Shown here piece after piece: positions 22,638 to 32,622 of a DNA stretch of 32,622 nt. How positions within the stretch are numbered: the first letter of the stretch is position 1; every line of letters starts with the position of its first letter. Made by a program: the position numbers and the translations under genes. The notes under the pieces are model-generated. The model worked only from the letters and a program-made list of their open reading frames with translations. It made no database searches and had not been told where the DNA came from. The stretch is from Desulfobacterales bacterium (GTDB taxonomy: Bacteria > Desulfobacterota > Desulfobacteria > Desulfobacterales > CAFBRK01): the NCBI GenBank assembly GCA_021737185.1, contig JAIPEL010000046.1:1-32622 (forward strand), in the 5' to 3' direction.

Positions 22638-23276
22638 TTACTGTCGGCGTCTGACGCCGCCGGCATCTTTGATGAACTTCTCCAGGGATTCGTAAGGCTG
22701 GGCACCGACCAGCCGGGCGCCGTCGATCATGAAGGTCGGCACCGCGTTCACCCCGAGCTGCCGGCTTCGCATCCAGTCTTTGTCCACAGCTTCTTTGAAT
22801 TGCCTGCTGTTGACGACCTTCATGGCCTCTTCGGCCGCCAGCCCTGCCGCGACGGCAGCCTGGGCCAGCACCTCCGGCAAGGCGATGTTTTGCCCTTCTG
22901 CAAAGTAGGCGGCAAAAACCGCCTTGTGAAACGCTTCTCCCCGACCTTTGGCTTCGGCCCACTTGCCCAGCTCTTGGGCCAGTCGGCTGTTGTAAGTCAT
23001 TTTCCTGTCTCCGAAGGCCAACCCTTCTGCCCGGGCCACACCCCGCAATCGGACCAACATCGCCTCGATGTCCACCGGCTGCCCCGCAAACAGGTCCGTA
23101 AGGGTCCTCCCCTCATTGGGGGTTTCCGGATGCAGGGGAAATGAGGTCCACTGGAGGGAGAGTTCGAACCGCTTTTGAAGCCTGTCAACACGCCCGGTGA
23201 TGAAATAGCACCACGGTCAGATGTAATCGGAAAAAATTTCCAGTTGCAGCGGGATTTTTGCGGTCTTTTCAATCAT
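22638..23276 (-). CDS. DsbA/FrnE-family oxidoreductase, probable selenoprotein (Sec20, UGA at 23219-23217)
   Basis: ATG 23276 lies 5 nt after a perfect AGGAGG. Reading from it gives MIEKTAKIPLQLEIFSDYI, then in-frame TGA, then PWCYFITGRVDRLQ, and the frame continues open for 192 more residues (212 aa with Sec). FrnE/DsbA-like proteins have CPWCY exactly here, so the UGA replaces the first active-site cysteine (U-P-W-C, Sec20/Cys23). The rest fits the family, including the cis-Pro loop NAVPTFMIDG and ARLVGAQPYESLEKFI. A plausible bacterial SECIS hairpin follows the UGA. The alternative is a point-mutated pseudogene, which is less likely given the intact frame, start and hairpin. A conventional gene caller would start at GTG 23075 and lose the active site. 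Role: thiol-disulfide or isomerase-type redox chemistry; no signal peptide is seen, so it is cytoplasmic. Confidence 0.85.
23185..23203 (-). promoter_or_regulatory. Candidate bacterial SECIS hairpin
   Basis: Thirteen nucleotides after the UGA, the mRNA reads UCAUCAC-CGGGC-GUGUUGA. It forms CAC/GUG and UCA/UGA helices separated by a U-U mismatch, with GG in the apical loop 21-24 nt from the UGA. This agrees in size, distance and loop with the minimal SelB-binding hairpin of E. coli fdhF. Folding was done by eye only. Confidence 0.6.
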
Positions 23277-23533
23277 CGATTCCTCCTGGGCTCGGGGGAA
23301 AATGAAGCGGCCTGTCGAATTCGGACGCCGGGCTCTTCCCCGATGCGGCCTGTTGAAGCTACCCCCCCTGTCCATGCGATGTCAAGACCGCAACATCGGC
23401 GCCCCGGTGCAGGAAGGCCTTGCTCCGAAAAAGCTTTTCTGCAATGGTGGCCGTACGTTCATACATTAGAGCGCTTGGCAAAATACGGAATTCTGACAAT
23501 CCCGATAACCTGTTTCTTTTTGGAGGAGACTGA

Positions 23534-24187
23534 ATGGAAAACCCCAAAGACAACTACTGGCGCCTCCGACTGGCAGAGGTGAAGACCACCTTCGAGCAGA
23601 ACAATTTTGCCGTATTTCTCGCCGACACGCTGCAGGACGCGGCCCGGCTGGTCAAGGAGCGAATCCTTCCGGAAGTCAATCCCCAGAGCGTCGCCTGGGG
23701 CGGCTCCATGACGTTCATGGCGTCCGGCCTGTATGAAGAGTTCACCCGTTCCGACAAATACGAGCTCTTCGATCCTTTCGAAAAGAATCTATCCGCCGAA
23801 GAGAACCTCGACCGGCGGCGCCGGTCCCTTCTGTCAGACCTGTTTTTTACCGGCACCAATGCGATCACCGAAACCGGCCTGCTGGTCAACCTGGACATGA
23901 TGGGAAACCGCATCGGCGGGCTGACCTTCGGGCCTCGCCATGCCGTCGTCCTGGCCGGCAGAAACAAGGTCGTCCCCGACCTGGAAGATGCCATGGAAAG
24001 GATCAAAAACTACGCGGCCCCGGTCAACGCCATGCGGCTTGACAAGAAAGTGCCATGCGTGAAAACCGGCTTCTGCGAAGACTGCAGCAGTCCGGATCGG
24101 ATCTGCAACACCTGGACGATCACTGAAAAATCGTTTCCCAAGGGGAGAATCAAGATTGTCCTGATCAACCAGGATCTCGGATTGTAG
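23534..24187 (+). CDS. LUD-domain protein (lactate-utilisation/DUF162 type)
   Basis: ATG 23534 follows TGGAGGAG. The 217-residue product has the LUD layout: FEQNNFAVFLADTLQDAARLV, then SVAWGGSMTFMASGLYEEF, TGTNAITETGLLVNLDMMGNR and GPRHAVVLAGRNKVVPDLEDAMERI. A cysteine cluster near the C-terminus (C-VKTGF-C-ED-C-SSPDRI-C) may bind a cofactor. Relatives (LutC/LldG-like) belong to lactate oxidation, but stand-alone forms are of uncertain function. It is divergent from the selenoprotein operon and 57 nt upstream of the old-yellow-enzyme gene. Confidence 0.88.
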   Translation: MENPKDNYWRLRLAEVKTTFEQNNFAVFLADTLQDAARLVKERILPEVNPQSVAWGGSMTFMASGLYEEFTRSDKYELFDPFEKNLSAEENLDRRRRSLLSDLFFTGTNAITETGLLVNLDMMGNRIGGLTFGPRHAVVLAGRNKVVPDLEDAMERIKNYAAPVNAMRLDKKVPCVKTGFCEDCSSPDRICNTWTITEKSFPKGRIKIVLINQDLGL

Positions 24188-24244
24188 ATAGTCATTCTAT
24201 TCATGCTCCGCATCCAAGGTTGATGGTTTCAAAGGAGGTCCGCC

Positions 24245-25372
24245 ATGAATAAACCCGCCTATCCATTTCTTTTCAAACCGCTGAACGTCGACGGCCTTCG
24301 ACTCAAGAACCGGATCACGATGGCGCCCCTGTACCTCGGCTACGCCGGTGAAGGCGGCAAAATCTCCCCTCTGCTTCTGGCACATTACCGGCGGATGGCG
24401 GCAAGCGGCGCGGCCATGATCGTGGTGGAAAACGCCGGCATCACTCCGGCGGGAAGCGGCGCCTCGCGGGTGATTCGATGCGACCACAGCCGCTACATCC
24501 CCGGCCTGCAGAAGCTGGCCGGCGCCATCCAGGAAAAAAACGCCAAAGCCGCCCTCCAGATCAACCACGCCGGGCGGTTTGCCCACACGTCGGAACCGGT
24601 GGCTCCGTCGGCCGTGGAAACGTTCGGCCGAACCCCCCGGGCACTGACGCAAAAAGAGATTCTCACCATCGAAAAACAGTATGCCGCTGCCGCGAAACGG
24701 GTCAAGGAAGCCGGCTTCGATCTGGTGGAGCTGCACGGCGGCACAGGCTACCTTCTGGCACAGTTCGCATCTCCACACACCAACCGGCGCGGGGACTTTT
24801 ACGGCGGCAGCTTCGACAACCGGATCCGATTTCCCCTGGAGGTGCTTCGCAGGGTCAAGGATGCGGTAGGCGACTTTCCGGTAGGCTATCGCCTCCTGGC
24901 AGATGAATGGCTTCCCGGCGGCTTCGATCTGGAAGAGGCCGCCGCCCTGTCCAGGGCGCTGGAAGAAGACGGCATCGCCTACCTGTCCGTGATGGGCGGC
25001 ACCTACGAATCCTTTTTCCTGCCGGATGTGGTGGCGATGTCCAAAAAGCCGGGATACATGGTCCCTCTTGCCCGCCGAATCAAAAAAGCGGTCAAGGTGC
25101 CGGTGATCACCGCCGGGCGGATATCGACCCCGGCCCGGGCCGAAGGGATTTTAAAGAACAAGGAGGCGGACCTGATCGGGCTGGCGCGCGTGCTGTGGGT
25201 CGATCCCCGCTGGCCGAAGCTGGCCCGTCAGGGCCTCGACCGTTCGATCCGCAAGTGCAGCCCCAAATGCAACGCCTGCATGGAGATGGTCATGAAGGGC
25301 AAGCCGGCCGTCTGCCCCCGGTGGGACAAGGAGACCCGCCGGTGGCATCGGGACATGCTTGCCGGATTGTGA
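24245..25372 (+). CDS. Old-yellow-enzyme NADH:flavin oxidoreductase with C-terminal [4Fe-4S] cysteines
   Basis: ATG 24245 follows AAAGGAGG. The 375-residue product has an FMN-binding TIM barrel: KNRITMAPLYLGYA, LQINHAGRFAH, HGGTGYLLAQFASPHTNRRGDFYGG and VPVITAGRIS. A cysteine set C338-X3-C342-X2-C345-X11-C357 is the [4Fe-4S] site of the 2,4-dienoyl-CoA reductase/BaiCD-like branch. The C-terminal FAD/NAD domain of those larger enzymes (about 650 aa) is absent, so electrons must come from another protein. It probably reduces an activated C=C bond; the substrate is unknown. Confidence 0.92.
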   Translation: MNKPAYPFLFKPLNVDGLRLKNRITMAPLYLGYAGEGGKISPLLLAHYRRMAASGAAMIVVENAGITPAGSGASRVIRCDHSRYIPGLQKLAGAIQEKNAKAALQINHAGRFAHTSEPVAPSAVETFGRTPRALTQKEILTIEKQYAAAAKRVKEAGFDLVELHGGTGYLLAQFASPHTNRRGDFYGGSFDNRIRFPLEVLRRVKDAVGDFPVGYRLLADEWLPGGFDLEEAAALSRALEEDGIAYLSVMGGTYESFFLPDVVAMSKKPGYMVPLARRIKKAVKVPVITAGRISTPARAEGILKNKEADLIGLARVLWVDPRWPKLARQGLDRSIRKCSPKCNACMEMVMKGKPAVCPRWDKETRRWHRDMLAGL

Positions 25373-25595
25373 AGGAAAAACAACACCTGCATCTTGTTGC
25401 CGGAGGTGCTATATTTCAATAAATGGCACGCTTCTTCGGCGATCCGGTGTTGATACGTCTGGTTCGCTGCGTATCCATCGGCAATTGGTGCACTGGCTCC
25501 GGGAGAAGCCTTCTTTATCTTCCCCCCTCCGATCTGTTCAATGCGGCCTCTGTCTTCTCCCTCCTGAGCCTCGGAATCCTTCGAGGAGCGTCGGT

Positions 25596-26232
25596 ATGAA
25601 AACCGCAGAAAACCCCGCCCAGAGCCGAACCATCGGCCGGAGGCAAGACGACCATGCCGTCCGCGAAGCGCTGTCCAGGGTCGAGAAGCTGCTCGCCGTC
25701 GGCCAGATCATCACCTCCGAAATGAGCATGGAGCGGCTGTTTGAACTGCATCGAGAAATACGGAGGAGAGGTCAACGAGACCAGCGGAGACGGTCTCATG
25801 GTACTGTTCAAAGAGGGCGGCGCGGCCGATCACCCCGCCGCGGCGATCAAGGCCGCCCTTGAAATCATCGCCGCCACCGAGGCGCTGAACCGCCACGGAA
25901 GCTATCCTTGGGGGGATCTCCGTCTCCATCTGGGGATCAACACCGGTACCGCATGGATCGGGTGCACGAAAATGCGGGGCATCGCCGGAGAACGCTACAC
26001 TTACACAGCGTCGGGCTTGACCACCGTGGTCGCCGCAAGGATCGGGCAGCTTTCCACCGGCAGCCGGCTGCTCGTGGGCGCAGAAACCCACCGCCGCGTC
26101 GCCGACTGCTGCCGGTTCGAGCCGGTCGGGGAAAAAAACCTCAAAAACGTCATCAATCCCGTGTCCGTATACCGGGTGACGGGCCTTTCCGGCTTCGAGC
26201 CGATTTGGAACGATCCGGGACGTTCGTTATAA
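25596..26232 (+). pseudogene. Class III adenylate/guanylate cyclase gene with internal deletion and frameshift
   Basis: ATG 25596 starts a typical N-terminal helix (ALSRVEKLLAVGQIITSEMSMERLFE, as seen before GAF domains). At about 25735-25745 the reading frame changes and the sequence enters the middle of a class III cyclase domain (CIEKYGGEVNETSGDGLMVLF), continuing to GEKNLKNVINPVSVYRV and stop 26230-26232. The GAF domain and the start of the cyclase domain with its first metal-binding Asp are missing. An out-of-frame deletion of several hundred bases explains this. The remaining part cannot be catalytic. Confidence 0.75.
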
Positions 26233-26284
26233 ATTCCGACCGGATTCGGCAGCAAGACGAAGAAGTCAGGAAGAGAAATGGAGC

Positions 26285-26444
26285 CCCCCGGATAAACCCG
26301 TGGTCCCATTAACCTGACCCGCCTTCGCCTTCGGCTACGGCGCGGTTATCCGCCTTTGCGTTCGGGCGACATCGCGCCGTAGCACAAGACCCTTTGTGCA
26401 TTCATCCACGGGTAAGCCCGGGGTCTTCTGCGAAGGCGGATAAA
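26285..26444. repeat. Nested inverted repeats in intergenic DNA
   Basis: Three sets of inverted repeats interlock. ACCCGTGG (26296-26303) pairs with CCACGGGT (26408-26415), with nearby CCCCGG on both sides. GCTACGGCGCG (26334-26344) pairs perfectly with 26373-26383. TTATCCGCCTTTGC (26346-26359) pairs with 26431-26444 with one mismatch. No coding sequence spans them. It may be a remnant of a repetitive palindromic element or a structured transcript. Confidence 0.6.
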
Positions 26445-26451
26445 TCAGCAA

Positions 26452-26484
26452 GCAGGCGGGGGCCGAAACCCCCGCCTGCTGTTT
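26452..26484. terminator. Strong GC-rich terminator hairpin
   Basis: AGCAGGCGGGGG (26452-26463) pairs perfectly with 26470-26481 around CCGAAA, followed by GTTT. It lies between the plus-strand cyclase remnant and the minus-strand E1-beta remnant. The T run is short. Confidence 0.6.
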
Positions 26485-26644
26485 GGAGGAGGGAGGGCAA
26501 GGGCAATGCCCTCACAATGTCAAAATTAGGCGCTTCGTTTGCTTTGTCAACTTCTTGACCCCCTGGGCACCGGGCGTCGGCACCGGCAAGTCAGCGGCCA
26601 TTGGAAATTTTCCCTGCAAGACACAGTTCCAAACCGCTGCCATA

Positions 26645-27127
26645 TTATAGAATTTCCTTCACCGCGGCGATCAGCTTCTCCTCGTTGGGGATATAAAATC
26701 GCTCCAGGGGCGGGCTGGCCGGCACAGGGATATCCGGACCGGTCACGCGCCGAAGGGGCGCCTTCAGGCTGGCAAAGGCCTCTTCCATTGTCACGGCCGC
26801 CACTTCGCCGGCAAAGCCGCCGGTGCGCGTCGCCTCGTGCAATACGACCAGGCGGCCGGTCTTGCCGACGGAAAAAAGAAGCGTTTCTTTGTCCAAAGGC
26901 ACCAGGGTGCGCAGATCGACAACCTCCATCTCGATGCCTTCCCGGGCAAGCGCCTCGGCCGCCTTCATGGCCACCCCGAGCATCTTGGACCAGGTGACCA
27001 CGGTGACGTCCCTTCCCTGCCGCTTCGATTCATCATAAATCAAGTTGGAAGGAACCGTCAAAGACATCCTTGGCGGACAGCCGGGTTCTTTTTGGCAAAC
27101 ATCCGGGAAATCAGGCCCGGCGGACAT
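26645..27127 (-). pseudogene. C-terminal remnant of 2-oxoacid dehydrogenase E1 beta subunit
   Basis: From about 27019 to the stop, the product (GRDVTVVTWSKMLGVAMKAA, VVDLRTLVPLDKETLLFSVGKTGR, LHEATRTGGFAGEVAA, VTGPDIPVPASPPLERFYIPNEEKL) is the classic transketolase C-terminal domain of pyruvate/branched-chain dehydrogenase E1 beta. About 190 N-terminal residues of a normal 325-residue subunit are missing. The 36 residues before the junction (from ATG 27127) are unrelated to the family, and no ribosome site is seen. No E1 alpha or E2 gene is nearby. It is almost certainly inactive. Confidence 0.8.
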
Positions 27128-27438
27128 ATTCCGGACACGATACGGACTTTACGAATGTCGACCTTTTCCGACTCCGAGAGGGGCGCCGCCAGCGAACGAC
27201 AGCGACACGGACACCTTCCCCACCCAGAAAAATTGGATAGTGGGTTGACATCCTTTCGAAGATGTGCCTAAGGGAGACCCTCGTTTGGTACTACCATTGA
27301 TAAGAATAAAGAAGGCGATTGGAAGAAGGTCCAGTGCGTAATAAAAAATTTTAACTCATTTTTACAATATGTTATATAAATTTGGTTTAAACACAACACT
27401 ACAAAACTCTATTTTTGGTAGGGCCAATAGGGATAAAA
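27128..27438. other. Intergenic region before the FadR-type regulator
   Basis: The first half (to about 27290) is GC-rich and resembles neither neighbour; the second half is AT-rich. The direct repeat GGCGGACA occurs at about 27071 and 27118, next to the broken E1-beta gene. A possible promoter for the regulator lies at 27351-27380. No gene is supported. Confidence 0.45.
27351..27380 (+). promoter_or_regulatory. Possible sigma-70 promoter of the FadR-type regulator
   Basis: TTAACT (27351-27356) and TATAAA (27375-27380) are separated by 18 nt in an AT-rich stretch, about 60 nt before the start codon. The -35 matches four of six positions and the -10 five of six. Confidence 0.4.
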
Positions 27439-28194
27439 ATGAACGTTGACTCCATTTTCACGCCCCCCACTGCGGGCAGGGCCAGCGAAGATGTGGCGCT
27501 GCAGATCGAAGCAGCCATCGTGGATGAAAAATTCAACCCCGGCGATCGCCTTCCCAGCGAACGGGAACTGCAGGCGGCCTTCGGAACCGGCCGCGGGGTG
27601 ATCCGGGAAGCGCTGCACGTCCTGAAACAGAAGGGTCTCATCGAAGTGAAAAAAGGGGCCCGGGGAGGATCGTTCGTCCGGAAGGTGAAGGCAACGGAGG
27701 TGAGCGATGCCCTGGCCCTGTTTTTGAAGCTGAACGAGATCCAGGCCGAGCACCTCATCGAATTTCGGGAAAGCATCGATCGCGCCATCACCCTGCTGGC
27801 CATCGGACGTGCCGACGAGGACGAAAAACGGCAGCTTTTGGAGGCGACCGAAAAACTCGAAGCCGCTCTGAAGGAGTCGAACCCGGACCTTGTGGCGGTC
27901 TGGGAGATGGACCGGGAGCTGAATCTGCGGCTTGCCAGGATGACCCGAAACCCCATTCTGGAACTGATCATGCACGCAATGCAGATCGGCCTGAGTTCAT
28001 ACGACCACGCGCTTTATGACGACGAGGACTACCGAAACCGGACTGCGGGCAACTGGCGCAAAACGGCGCTGTACATCGCCCGGGGCGAGCCCACCAAGGC
28101 GCTGGCCTACATCAGCTATCATTACCTGATGCTCCAGGCATGTCTGGAGGAAAAAAACGGGGCGCCGGAAACGAAAAGCGCCATTTTCGAATAA
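27439..28194 (+). CDS. FadR/GntR-family transcriptional regulator
   Basis: From ATG 27439 the product is 251 aa. The N-terminal winged helix-turn-helix has FNPGDRLPSERELQAAFGTGRGVIREALHVLKQKGLIE followed by a wing GARGGSFV. The C-terminal all-helical FCD domain (about 95-230) has the family's acidic and histidine pattern (WEMDRELNLRLARMTRNP). Such regulators respond to organic acids or CoA esters and usually control the neighbouring genes, here a ferredoxin-AOR-GMC oxidoreductase set. The ribosome site is weak. Confidence 0.9.
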   Translation: MNVDSIFTPPTAGRASEDVALQIEAAIVDEKFNPGDRLPSERELQAAFGTGRGVIREALHVLKQKGLIEVKKGARGGSFVRKVKATEVSDALALFLKLNEIQAEHLIEFRESIDRAITLLAIGRADEDEKRQLLEATEKLEAALKESNPDLVAVWEMDRELNLRLARMTRNPILELIMHAMQIGLSSYDHALYDDEDYRNRTAGNWRKTALYIARGEPTKALAYISYHYLMLQACLEEKNGAPETKSAIFE

Positions 28195-28243
28195 GCCCGA
28201 TTTTACGGCTTTATGAAAAATTACGGACCCAACTATCGATTCT

Positions 28244-28693
28244 ATGACTGAGACATACTTCATCAAGACGAATTTCGACCTGTGCACGGGATGCGGACTG
28301 TGCCAGCTGGCCTGCTCGGAGCGCCTTCTGGGGGGATACAATCCCCATCGGGCCGCAATCCGGATCCGGCACCTGTCGGAAAATCTCTACCACTTCCCGG
28401 TAGTGTGCAACCACTGCCGGAACCCGTTCTGCGCCAATGTCTGTCCGGCAGGGGCGATCTTTCGGGACGCGGCAACCGGCGCGGTGAAAGTCGATTCCGA
28501 GGCCTGCACCGCATGCGGGCTGTGCCAGCGGTTTTGTCCCATCGGCATGATCCGGGTCGATCCGGATCGGAAAGCGGCCGTGAAGTGCGACCTTTGCGCA
28601 GGAGAAGAACCCCGGTGCGTCTCGGCCTGCCCGACGGGCGCCCTGATCAAGGTCACGGTAAAAAATGCAGCCGAAACGGAAGGTGTCCGATGA
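28244..28693 (+). CDS. Polyferredoxin-type electron-transfer subunit (four [4Fe-4S])
   Basis: The 149-residue product contains sixteen cysteines in four clusters: C-TG-C-GL-C-QLA-C, C-NH-C-RNPF-C-ANV-C, C-TA-C-GL-C-QRF-C, and C-DL-C-AGEEPR-C-VSA-C. This is the pattern of HycB/AorA-like electron-transfer subunits. Its stop overlaps the start of the aldehyde oxidoreductase gene (ATGA at 28690), so it is very probably the dedicated electron acceptor of that enzyme. Cytoplasmic; no signal peptide. Confidence 0.92.
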   Translation: MTETYFIKTNFDLCTGCGLCQLACSERLLGGYNPHRAAIRIRHLSENLYHFPVVCNHCRNPFCANVCPAGAIFRDAATGAVKVDSEACTACGLCQRFCPIGMIRVDPDRKAAVKCDLCAGEEPRCVSACPTGALIKVTVKNAAETEGVR

Positions 28694-30567
28694 ACGACGG
28701 ATATATGGGCCGCTTTTTGTTCATCGACTTGACCAACCGCAGTGTTTCGCGGCCGCCGGTACCGGAGTGGCTGAAAACCGACTATATCGGCGGCAAGGGA
28801 TTCGGGGCCAGGCTGCTTACCGACCTGTGCCCAACCGGTGCAGACCCTATGGGCCCCGACAATCCGCTGATGTTTTTCACAGGCCCGCTGACGAGCACCG
28901 CAGCGCCCAGTATGCGCGCCTGCATGGTCACGAAATCGCCCCTGACCGGCCTGTACCTGGATTCGTTCTTCGGCGGGCGGTTCGGCCCGGAAATCAAATA
29001 CGCCGGCTACGACGGCATCGTCATCGTGGGATGTGCCGACACCCCGACCTATCTCTGGATCGGGCCCGAGGGGCGGGTGGCGTTTCGGGACGCGGCAGCC
29101 ATCTGGGGGCAGAACGCCCTGGAGGCGAATCGAAGCGTAAAGCAGGATCTGCACGAACCCGAGGCCCAAGTGGTCACCATCGGCCAGGCAGGCGAAAACA
29201 GAGTTCTTTTTTCGCTGGTCACCTGCGAATACAACCGCCAGGCCGGACGAGGAGGAGCAGGAGCGGTCATGGGGGCAAAGAACCTCAAGGCCGTGGCCGT
29301 CAAAGGAAAGCACCTGGTCAAGGTGCACCACCCCGAATCTTTTTCCGAGGCCTGCCGCCGAAGCCGCAGCGAGCTCAGCGCCAGCCAGGAGGTAGCCGCC
29401 CTTTCCCAATTCGGAACCAGCGCCGCCGTTTCTTTTTCCGCGGCCATCGGCAGCATTCCTTTTCGAAACTTTCAAAACCAGGCGGACGAAGCCGCAGAGA
29501 AGCTCGGAGACACGGCCCAGGGCCGCCACCTCTTTCTGGCAAAGGCGGCCTGCTTCGGATGCCCCATTCACTGCAGTCAGATGGGCGCCGTACGGACCGG
29601 CAAGTTTGCCACGTTCGTCACCGATACGGTGGAATACGAGTCTGCCGCCATGATGGGCGCCAACCTGGACATACACGACATTCGCGCCGTGGCCCACCTG
29701 ACCCGGCTCTGTGACGAATACGGCCTGGACACCATCAGCGCGGGAAACGTCATCGGGTTTGCCTTCGAGGCCGCTGAGAGGGGAATCATCGCCGCGCCGG
29801 CGGGAGTCGACCTCAGGTTCGGAAGCATCGACGGCGCCGAGTACCTTCTCGAAGCCATCGCCGCCAGAAAGGGGCCCCTGGGAAGACTCCTGGCCGGCGG
29901 CGTAAAGCGTGCCGGCGATAAGATCGGCAAAAAGGCCTCTGACTATGCCATGCACGTCAAGGGAATGGAGGTCCCGGCCTGGGGGCCGCGCGGCACCCCG
30001 GGAATGGGGCTGGCGTATATGACTTCAGACCGTGGCGCCTGCCACCAACGGGGGTTCATGATTTCCTACGAACTGGCCGGGGAGCCCTTCGAAGGCAAAC
30101 CGGTGCAGGCCGAAACGCTGGCGGGAAAAGCGGAAATTCTCCGGAACCGGCAGGATTATCTTTCGGGCACCGATACCCTGGTCAAATGCGACTTCGGCGC
30201 CATGGGGATCTCAGCAGACTCCTATGCCCGGATGCTGTCGGCCGCCACCGGTCGCAATGCCGATCCCGCCTCCTTTTGGCTGATCGGAGAGCGGATCTGG
30301 AACCTGACCCGCCTGTTCAACCTGCGCGAAGGCATGAAGACCGAAGACGAGCGGCTGCCCAAACGAGTTGAAGATCCGCTTCCCGGAGGCCCCCTGAAAG
30401 GAAAGAAGATCAGCGGCAAAGACGCCGCCTATATGCTGGCCGACTATTATCGCATTCGGGGATGGGACGAACAAGGACGGCCCAGGAAGGAGACCCTAAA
30501 GAGGCTGAATCTGATCGACGCCCCGACTTTTGTCTACCCAACCGATTTTTCTCAGGAAAAACGGTAG
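28690..30567 (+). CDS. aor: Tungsten-containing aldehyde:ferredoxin oxidoreductase
   Basis: The 625-residue enzyme starts in an ATGA overlap with the ferredoxin gene, after GGAAGG. Family features: N-terminal GRFLFIDLTNRSV, YIGGKGFGARLL, the pterin region SMRACMVTKSPLTGLYLDSFFGG, and the [4Fe-4S] ligands C288-X2-C291-X3-C295 (CFGCPIHC) with Cys500 (VKCDFGAMGIS). It oxidises aldehydes to carboxylic acids, or the reverse with low-potential electrons, using a tungsten bis-pterin in the cytoplasm. The length is normal for the family. The next gene is a GMC-type alcohol oxidoreductase, suggesting an alcohol-aldehyde-acid route. Confidence 0.95.
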   Translation: MNDGYMGRFLFIDLTNRSVSRPPVPEWLKTDYIGGKGFGARLLTDLCPTGADPMGPDNPLMFFTGPLTSTAAPSMRACMVTKSPLTGLYLDSFFGGRFGPEIKYAGYDGIVIVGCADTPTYLWIGPEGRVAFRDAAAIWGQNALEANRSVKQDLHEPEAQVVTIGQAGENRVLFSLVTCEYNRQAGRGGAGAVMGAKNLKAVAVKGKHLVKVHHPESFSEACRRSRSELSASQEVAALSQFGTSAAVSFSAAIGSIPFRNFQNQADEAAEKLGDTAQGRHLFLAKAACFGCPIHCSQMGAVRTGKFATFVTDTVEYESAAMMGANLDIHDIRAVAHLTRLCDEYGLDTISAGNVIGFAFEAAERGIIAAPAGVDLRFGSIDGAEYLLEAIAARKGPLGRLLAGGVKRAGDKIGKKASDYAMHVKGMEVPAWGPRGTPGMGLAYMTSDRGACHQRGFMISYELAGEPFEGKPVQAETLAGKAEILRNRQDYLSGTDTLVKCDFGAMGISADSYARMLSAATGRNADPASFWLIGERIWNLTRLFNLREGMKTEDERLPKRVEDPLPGGPLKGKKISGKDAAYMLADYYRIRGWDEQGRPRKETLKRLNLIDAPTFVYPTDFSQEKR

Positions 30568-30603
30568 TCCACTTACTTCTTTATCCTGGCTTGGAGGTTC
30601 TTG

Positions 30604-32622
<2,019 letters not shown>

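Noticed and set aside
22582..22962. N-terminal extension of the 175-aa hypothetical protein
   Set aside because: It overlaps the selenoprotein coding sequence in another frame and translates to Arg/Gly-rich sequence; the coding-like part starts at 22581.
25359..25595. Coding sequence between the old-yellow-enzyme and cyclase remnant
   Set aside because: The open frame overlaps the oxidoreductase stop and shows no ribosome site or family resemblance; only the part from ATG 25596 looks like a real N-terminus.
27245..27275. TTGACA as -35 of a promoter for the FadR-type regulator
   Set aside because: No acceptable -10 element lies 15-19 nt downstream, and the start codon is nearly 190 nt away; the AT-rich site at 27351-27380 is better.
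28387..29955. 522-codon open frame antisense to the AOR gene
   Set aside because: AOR is unambiguous on the plus strand, with Fe-S and pterin motifs; the antisense product is low-quality sequence.

Overview
The window looks like chromosomal DNA of an anaerobic, GC-rich Desulfobacterota (a Desulfobacterales-like deltaproteobacterium). This is inferred from gene content: PAS/sigma-54 signalling, a tungsten aldehyde:ferredoxin oxidoreductase with a polyferredoxin partner, a LUD-domain protein, an Fe-S old-yellow-enzyme, a CxxCH cytochrome, and an in-frame UGA that best reads as selenocysteine. No rRNA, tRNA or CRISPR array was seen.

Layout. (1) 1-1808: the 3' end of an IS630-family element is joined to a hybrid histidine kinase that has lost its 5' end. 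(2) 1967-8137: a PAS/sigma-54 activator is divergent from a likely operon of c-type cytochrome, Tat-exported COG1237-like metallo-hydrolase, ten-helix membrane protein, two unrecognised proteins and a NifX/NifB-like protein. A well-spaced -24/-12 promoter and palindromes lie between them. (3) 8213-14645, all on the minus strand: zinc-dependent phospholipase C-like protein, Atg22-like MFS transporter, MTH1187-type thiamine-binding protein, DEAD-box helicase, DUF554 protein and transglutaminase-like protein. (4) 14823-18794: an mlaEFDCA phospholipid-transport operon whose MlaF carries a degenerate GGDEF-like C-terminal domain, closed by a strong terminator; an OmpA-family lipoprotein follows. 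(5) 20209-20550: a small protein that looks like the zinc-ribbon plus glycyl-radical C-terminus of class III ribonucleotide reductase (NrdD) on its own, with a good sigma-70 promoter. (6) 21075-23276, minus strand: a DsbA/FrnE-like selenoprotein gene, a hypothetical protein and a DppA-like M55 peptidase. (7) 23534-25372: LUD protein and old-yellow-enzyme. (8) 25373-27438: a decayed stretch with a cyclase gene carrying an internal deletion, a truncated E1-beta gene, nested palindromes and a terminator. (9) 27439-32352: FadR-type regulator, polyferredoxin, AOR and GMC oxidoreductase, probably an alcohol/aldehyde oxidation locus; then the start of ahcY.

The strongest candidates for new biology are the Sec-containing DsbA-like protein (missed by ordinary gene calling because of the UGA), the stand-alone NrdD-type glycyl-radical domain, the MlaF-GGDEF-like fusion, and the sigma-54-controlled exported redox operon at 3.6-8.1 kb. 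All functional statements come from reading motifs by eye; no database search was possible.
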